Assembly (NCBI RefSeq): GCF_032380655.1
Contig: NZ_JAWDIY010000025.1
Coordinates: forward strand, 13,554-77,553
Direction of reading: 5' to 3'
Length of the DNA stretch: 64,000 nt
DNA from: Diplocloster hominis
GTDB lineage: Bacteria; Bacillota; Clostridia; Lachnospirales; Lachnospiraceae
The translations under genes were made by a program, and so were the position numbers. The notes under the pieces were generated by a model. It was not told the DNA's origin. It saw only the letters and a program-made list of their open reading frames with translations, and searched no databases. The stretch's first letter is position 1. Each line of letters starts with the position of its first letter. Shown one piece after another: positions 61,452 through 64,000 of the stretch.

Positions 61452-61679
61452 TTAAACGATTTCAACCATTACATTCTGATCATCCCGGGATGCGGCCGCT
61501 TTGACAACGGAACGGATCGCTTTAGCGATACGGCCCTGCTTACCGATGACCTTACCCATATCTTCCTTGGCCACGTGAAGCTCAACCGTAATCCCTTTGT
61601 TGTTCTCCGTCTGTGTGACGACTACTTCGTCCGGATGATCTACCAATGCTTTGGCGATTACTTCCACCAGTTCTTTCAT
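61452..61679 (-). CDS. khpA: KH-domain RNA-binding protein KhpA
   Basis: 75 residues, a single KH domain with GKVIGKQGRIAKAIRSVV (GxxG loop GKQG). Firmicutes KhpA pairs with KhpB and affects division and RNA. Located between rpsP and rimM as usual. TGGAGGTGA site. Confidence 0.95.
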   Translation of the reverse strand: MKELVEVIAKALVDHPDEVVVTQTENNKGITVELHVAKEDMGKVIGKQGRIAKAIRSVVKAAASRDDQNVMVEIV

Positions 61680-61707
61680 GGCTATTCACCTCCAGGCCAA
61701 GTTTTCA

Positions 61708-61953
61708 TTACTTTTCAATGCCTGCTAATTTGAAGATTTTGCCGACTACTTCTGTAGGCTGTGCGCCATTTGCCAGCCATTTCTTTGCCAGCTCTTCGTC
61801 AACCTTGAATACACTGGGATCCTGGTTGGGATCATAGGTTCCGATCTCTTCGATGAATTTACCATCTCTGGGGGATCTGGAATCCGCTACGATGATTCTA
61901 TAGAAAGGTTTTTTCTTAGCACCCATTCTCTTTAATCTGATTTTTACTGCCAT
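61708..61953 (-). CDS. rpsP: 30S ribosomal protein S16
   Basis: 81 residues from ATG 61953 (AGGAGGTGAAAGTA upstream); the frame extends to 61962 but that codon is part of the site. AVKIRLKRMGAKKKPFYRI and IEEIGTYDPNQDPS are standard S16. Between ffh and khpA. Confidence 0.97.
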   Translation of the reverse strand: MAVKIRLKRMGAKKKPFYRIIVADSRSPRDGKFIEEIGTYDPNQDPSVFKVDEELAKKWLANGAQPTEVVGKIFKLAGIEK

Positions 61954-61988
61954 TACTTTCACCTCCTTATTCAGGTTTTCTCTATATG

Positions 61989-63338
61989 TTAAAAGGGAAG
62001 CCGAAACTTGCCTCTTTTACCACCCATTTTTCCGCCCATCATACCGGGCAGCTGCTTCATCATTTTCTTACCCTGCTCAAACTGCTTTACCAGCCGGTTT
62101 ACTTCGCTGATGTTGACTCCGGCGCCGTCCGCGATCCGTTTTTTCCGCGACGGGTTCAGAACACTCGGATTGGTACGTTCCTGGGGCGTCATGGAAAGAA
62201 TCATGGCTTCCACCCGGGACATGGCCTTGTCATCCACCACTTCGTCGATGTTCTTCATCTGGGCTCCCATTCCGGGAATCATGCCCAGCAGGTCTGAGAG
62301 GCCGCCCATTTTCTTGATCTGCTGCATCTGCTCCAGATAGTCGTCAAATCCGAACTCTGCTTTGCGCAGCTTGCGCTCCATCTCTCTTGCCTTATCTTCA
62401 TCAATGTCGCTTTGCACCTTTTCAATCAGCGTGAGCACATCGCCCATACCCAGGATACGGGACGCCATACGGTCCGGATAGAACTGTTCCAGATCCGAGA
62501 GCTTCTCTCCCATACCTATATATAAGATCGGCTTTCCGGTTACAGCCCGGATCGAAAGCGCCGCGCCGCCTCTGGTGTCGCCGTCCAGCTTCGTCAGTAT
62601 CACTCCGTCGATGCCGATCTTCTCATCGAACATGGTGGCCACATTCACCGCATCCTGCCCGGTCATGGCATCTACTACTAGAAGGCTCTGGTTTACCGTA
62701 ACGTTCTCTTTGATCTCGATCAGCTCGTTCATCATGTCTTCGTCCACATGTAAGCGCCCTGCGGTATCCAGGATCACTACATTGTGCCCGTTTTTGGCGG
62801 CATGTTCAATCGCCGCTTTGGCGATATTGACCGGCTTGTTCTTGTCTCCCATGGAGAACACTTCCACGCCCTGTTTGTCACCGTTGATCTGCAGCTGCTG
62901 TATCGCTGCGGGACGGTAGATATCGCAGGCCACCAGCAACGGCTTACGGCCTTTGGATTTTAACTTTCCCGCGATCTTAGCTGTGGTAGTCGTCTTACCG
63001 GCCCCCTGAAGCCCCATCATCATGAGTACTGTGATCTCACTTGCCGGCTGCAGCGCGATCTCCGTCGTCTCGGCCCCCATCAGATTGACCATCTCTTCAT
63101 TGACGATCTTGATTACCATCTGTCCGGGATTCAGCCCATTTAACACATCCTGTCCCACCGCGCGCTCCTGCACGGCTTTCATGAACTGTTTGACCACTTT
63201 GAAGCTGACATCGGCTTCCAGCAATGCCATCTTGACCTCTTTCAGCGATGCCTTGACATCCGCTTCGGTCAGCCTGCCTTTGCTGCGCAGGTTTTTGAAT
63301 ATATTCTGTAGTTTGTCGGATAAGCTCTCAAATGCCAT
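61989..63338 (-). CDS. ffh: Signal recognition particle protein Ffh
   Basis: 449 residues. NG GTPase domain: GLQGAGKTTTTAKIA, DTAGRLHVDEDMM, TKLDGDTRGGAALS; Met-rich M domain ends GMMGGKMGGKRGKFRLPF. Targets membrane proteins with the SRP RNA. Follows ylxM by 3 nt. Confidence 0.98.
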   Translation of the reverse strand: MAFESLSDKLQNIFKNLRSKGRLTEADVKASLKEVKMALLEADVSFKVVKQFMKAVQERAVGQDVLNGLNPGQMVIKIVNEEMVNLMGAETTEIALQPASEITVLMMMGLQGAGKTTTTAKIAGKLKSKGRKPLLVACDIYRPAAIQQLQINGDKQGVEVFSMGDKNKPVNIAKAAIEHAAKNGHNVVILDTAGRLHVDEDMMNELIEIKENVTVNQSLLVVDAMTGQDAVNVATMFDEKIGIDGVILTKLDGDTRGGAALSIRAVTGKPILYIGMGEKLSDLEQFYPDRMASRILGMGDVLTLIEKVQSDIDEDKAREMERKLRKAEFGFDDYLEQMQQIKKMGGLSDLLGMIPGMGAQMKNIDEVVDDKAMSRVEAMILSMTPQERTNPSVLNPSRKKRIADGAGVNISEVNRLVKQFEQGKKMMKQLPGMMGGKMGGKRGKFRLPF

Positions 63339-63341
63339 GTA

Positions 63342-63686
63342 TTATAATTCCTCCAGAATCTCGCCGGATATCTGCCGCAGTCTGCCCAGTTTTTCCGGCT
63401 CCTCACACGCTTCCATCGATCCCATAATCTGCTGCATCTCCAGAATCTGTTTTTTGATAAATAAAAACTTTTCCACCAGATGCAATTTATCTTCATATTC
63501 TTTTAAAATCTTATCACACCGCCGGACCAGGTCATGTACGCCCTGCCGGCTGATCCCCTGCTCTTCGGCAATCTCGCTCAGGGATAAATCATTCAGGACA
63601 AAATCCCCGTATATCTGTTTTTGATGCTCTGTCAGCAGTTCGCCGTAAAAATCATACAAATATGCCTGTTCCAGGAATTTTTCCAT
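63342..63686 (-). CDS. ylxM: YlxM-family SRP-associated DNA/RNA-binding protein
   Basis: 114 residues. Helix-turn-helix of sigma-70 region 4 type: LLTEHQKQIYGDFVLNDLSLSEIAEEQGISRQGVHDLVRRCDKIL. Conserved partner gene of ffh, thought to modulate SRP. Start 63686 has GGAGGG 5 nt upstream; the longer frame to 63737 contains that site. Confidence 0.94.
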   Translation of the reverse strand: MEKFLEQAYLYDFYGELLTEHQKQIYGDFVLNDLSLSEIAEEQGISRQGVHDLVRRCDKILKEYEDKLHLVEKFLFIKKQILEMQQIMGSMEACEEPEKLGRLRQISGEILEEL

Positions 63687-63829
63687 TTTTCCCTCCATGC
63701 GTGCGCTTTCAGCACGTGCAGGTATACTTTGCAGCATCCCTTAATGCATCCCCTTTGGGCGGGTCTGCAACATAGCCACAAAATAAGGCGAAGGTGAACC
63801 GCTTTTTGTTCGACCTTATCACCTTTGTT

Positions 63830-63858
63830 ACTATACAGGAAGATTATGCAGGTGTCAA
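63830..63858 (-). promoter_or_regulatory. Promoter of the ylxM-ffh operon
   Basis: Minus strand: -35 TTGACA (63858-63853), 17-nt spacer, -10 TATAGT (63835-63830). Leader about 140 nt, containing AAGGTGA/TTCACCTT pairing. No gene in 63687-64000. Confidence 0.75.
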
Positions 63859-63893
63859 GTATTTTTTCTTGACAGTAAATAGGGATTTTGAGA

Positions 63894-63962
63894 GGGGACT
63901 GGCACTTTTCGGTAGGAAAGCTAAATTTTCAAGTAACTGCGTAGAGAAAAGGGCCTGTCCCC
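63894..63962. repeat. Inverted repeat near the right edge
   Basis: GGGGACTGGCACTTTTC (63894-63910) pairs with GAAAAGGGCCTGTCCCC (to 63962), 15 of 17 positions, around a 35-nt loop. Confidence 0.65.
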
Positions 63963-64000
63963 GGATGTTGACTGGAATGGTCCATCCTTCTCGGGAAGCA

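Noticed and set aside
1..64000. tRNA, rRNA, SRP RNA, 6S RNA or tmRNA genes
   Set aside because: No conserved cores were recognised by eye in the intergenic gaps; a covariance-model scan would be needed to exclude them.

Overview
The window looks like chromosome of a low-to-mid GC, Gram-positive anaerobe of the Clostridia, most likely a Lachnospiraceae-type gut bacterium. This is inferred from gene content and order: a ylxM-ffh-rpsP-khpA-rimM-trmD block, rplS-lepB-rbgA-lepB-rnhB, era-yqzL-recO, a single-chain GlyRS, PPDK, a rubredoxin-GltB-like protein, FeoAB, M56/BlaI and VanRS-like regulators, and Shine-Dalgarno sites of the AGGAGG type before most genes. No rRNA, tRNA, CRISPR array, prophage or conjugative element was seen.

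Layout. 1-5.5 kb: a glutamate-synthase-like pair (rubredoxin-GltB domain protein, cut by the left edge, and a GltD-like protein) split by a plus-strand cluster of a CarD-like regulator and two small paralogous proteins, preceded by tandem structured repeats; then an SDR close to 3-alpha-hydroxysteroid dehydrogenases with an NTF2-like partner. 5.5-13.8 kb: FeoAB with a divergent DtxR-type regulator, a TetR regulator with a membrane protein, a membrane-anchored spermidine-synthase-like protein, a metal/cofactor-type binding lipoprotein and an EEP-family phosphoesterase. 13.9-18.8 kb: an envelope operon (MGDG-synthase-like glycosyltransferase, polysaccharide deacetylase, YbhN-like membrane protein, VanR/VanS-like pair). 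18.8-28.5 kb: two polytopic membrane proteins, a Zn-alcohol dehydrogenase, a MerR-TipAS regulator, BlaI/M56 pair, MBL hydrolase, beta-hydroxyacid dehydrogenase. 28.9-37 kb: phasin-like protein, winged-helix regulator, CydDC-like ABC exporter, DUF454-HMA fusion, AarF/UbiB kinase. 37-45 kb: a large orphan protein with a PD-(D/E)XK core, PPDK, a RAYT transposase between inverted REP arrays, GlyRS, lipoprotein. 45.7-63.7 kb: minus-strand housekeeping block from ylxM-ffh down to recO, with a murE-dapF-metB-type block sitting between trmD and rplS.

The most striking content is non-coding. At least four families of structured repeats were found. (1) A REP/RAYT system: 21-bp-period palindromic GGGACATGTCC arrays flank the RAYT gene in inverted orientation, with a third array in front of trmD. 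(2) Large inverted-repeat elements at 28.6, 45.3 and 55.6 kb that share a core; the 55.6 kb copy has 16-bp perfect terminal inverted repeats and a 7-bp target duplication, so it is a MITE. (3) A two-hairpin repeat of about 93 bp, twice in tandem before the CarD gene and once before rimM, with compensatory base changes that preserve the stem. (4) A multi-hairpin GC-rich repeat at 22.5, 27.1 and (partial) 45.2 kb. In addition, the phasin-like and AarF genes, 6.4 kb apart, carry the same ungapped 61-nt promoter module.

All functions are read from sequence motifs and remembered families; no database search was run.
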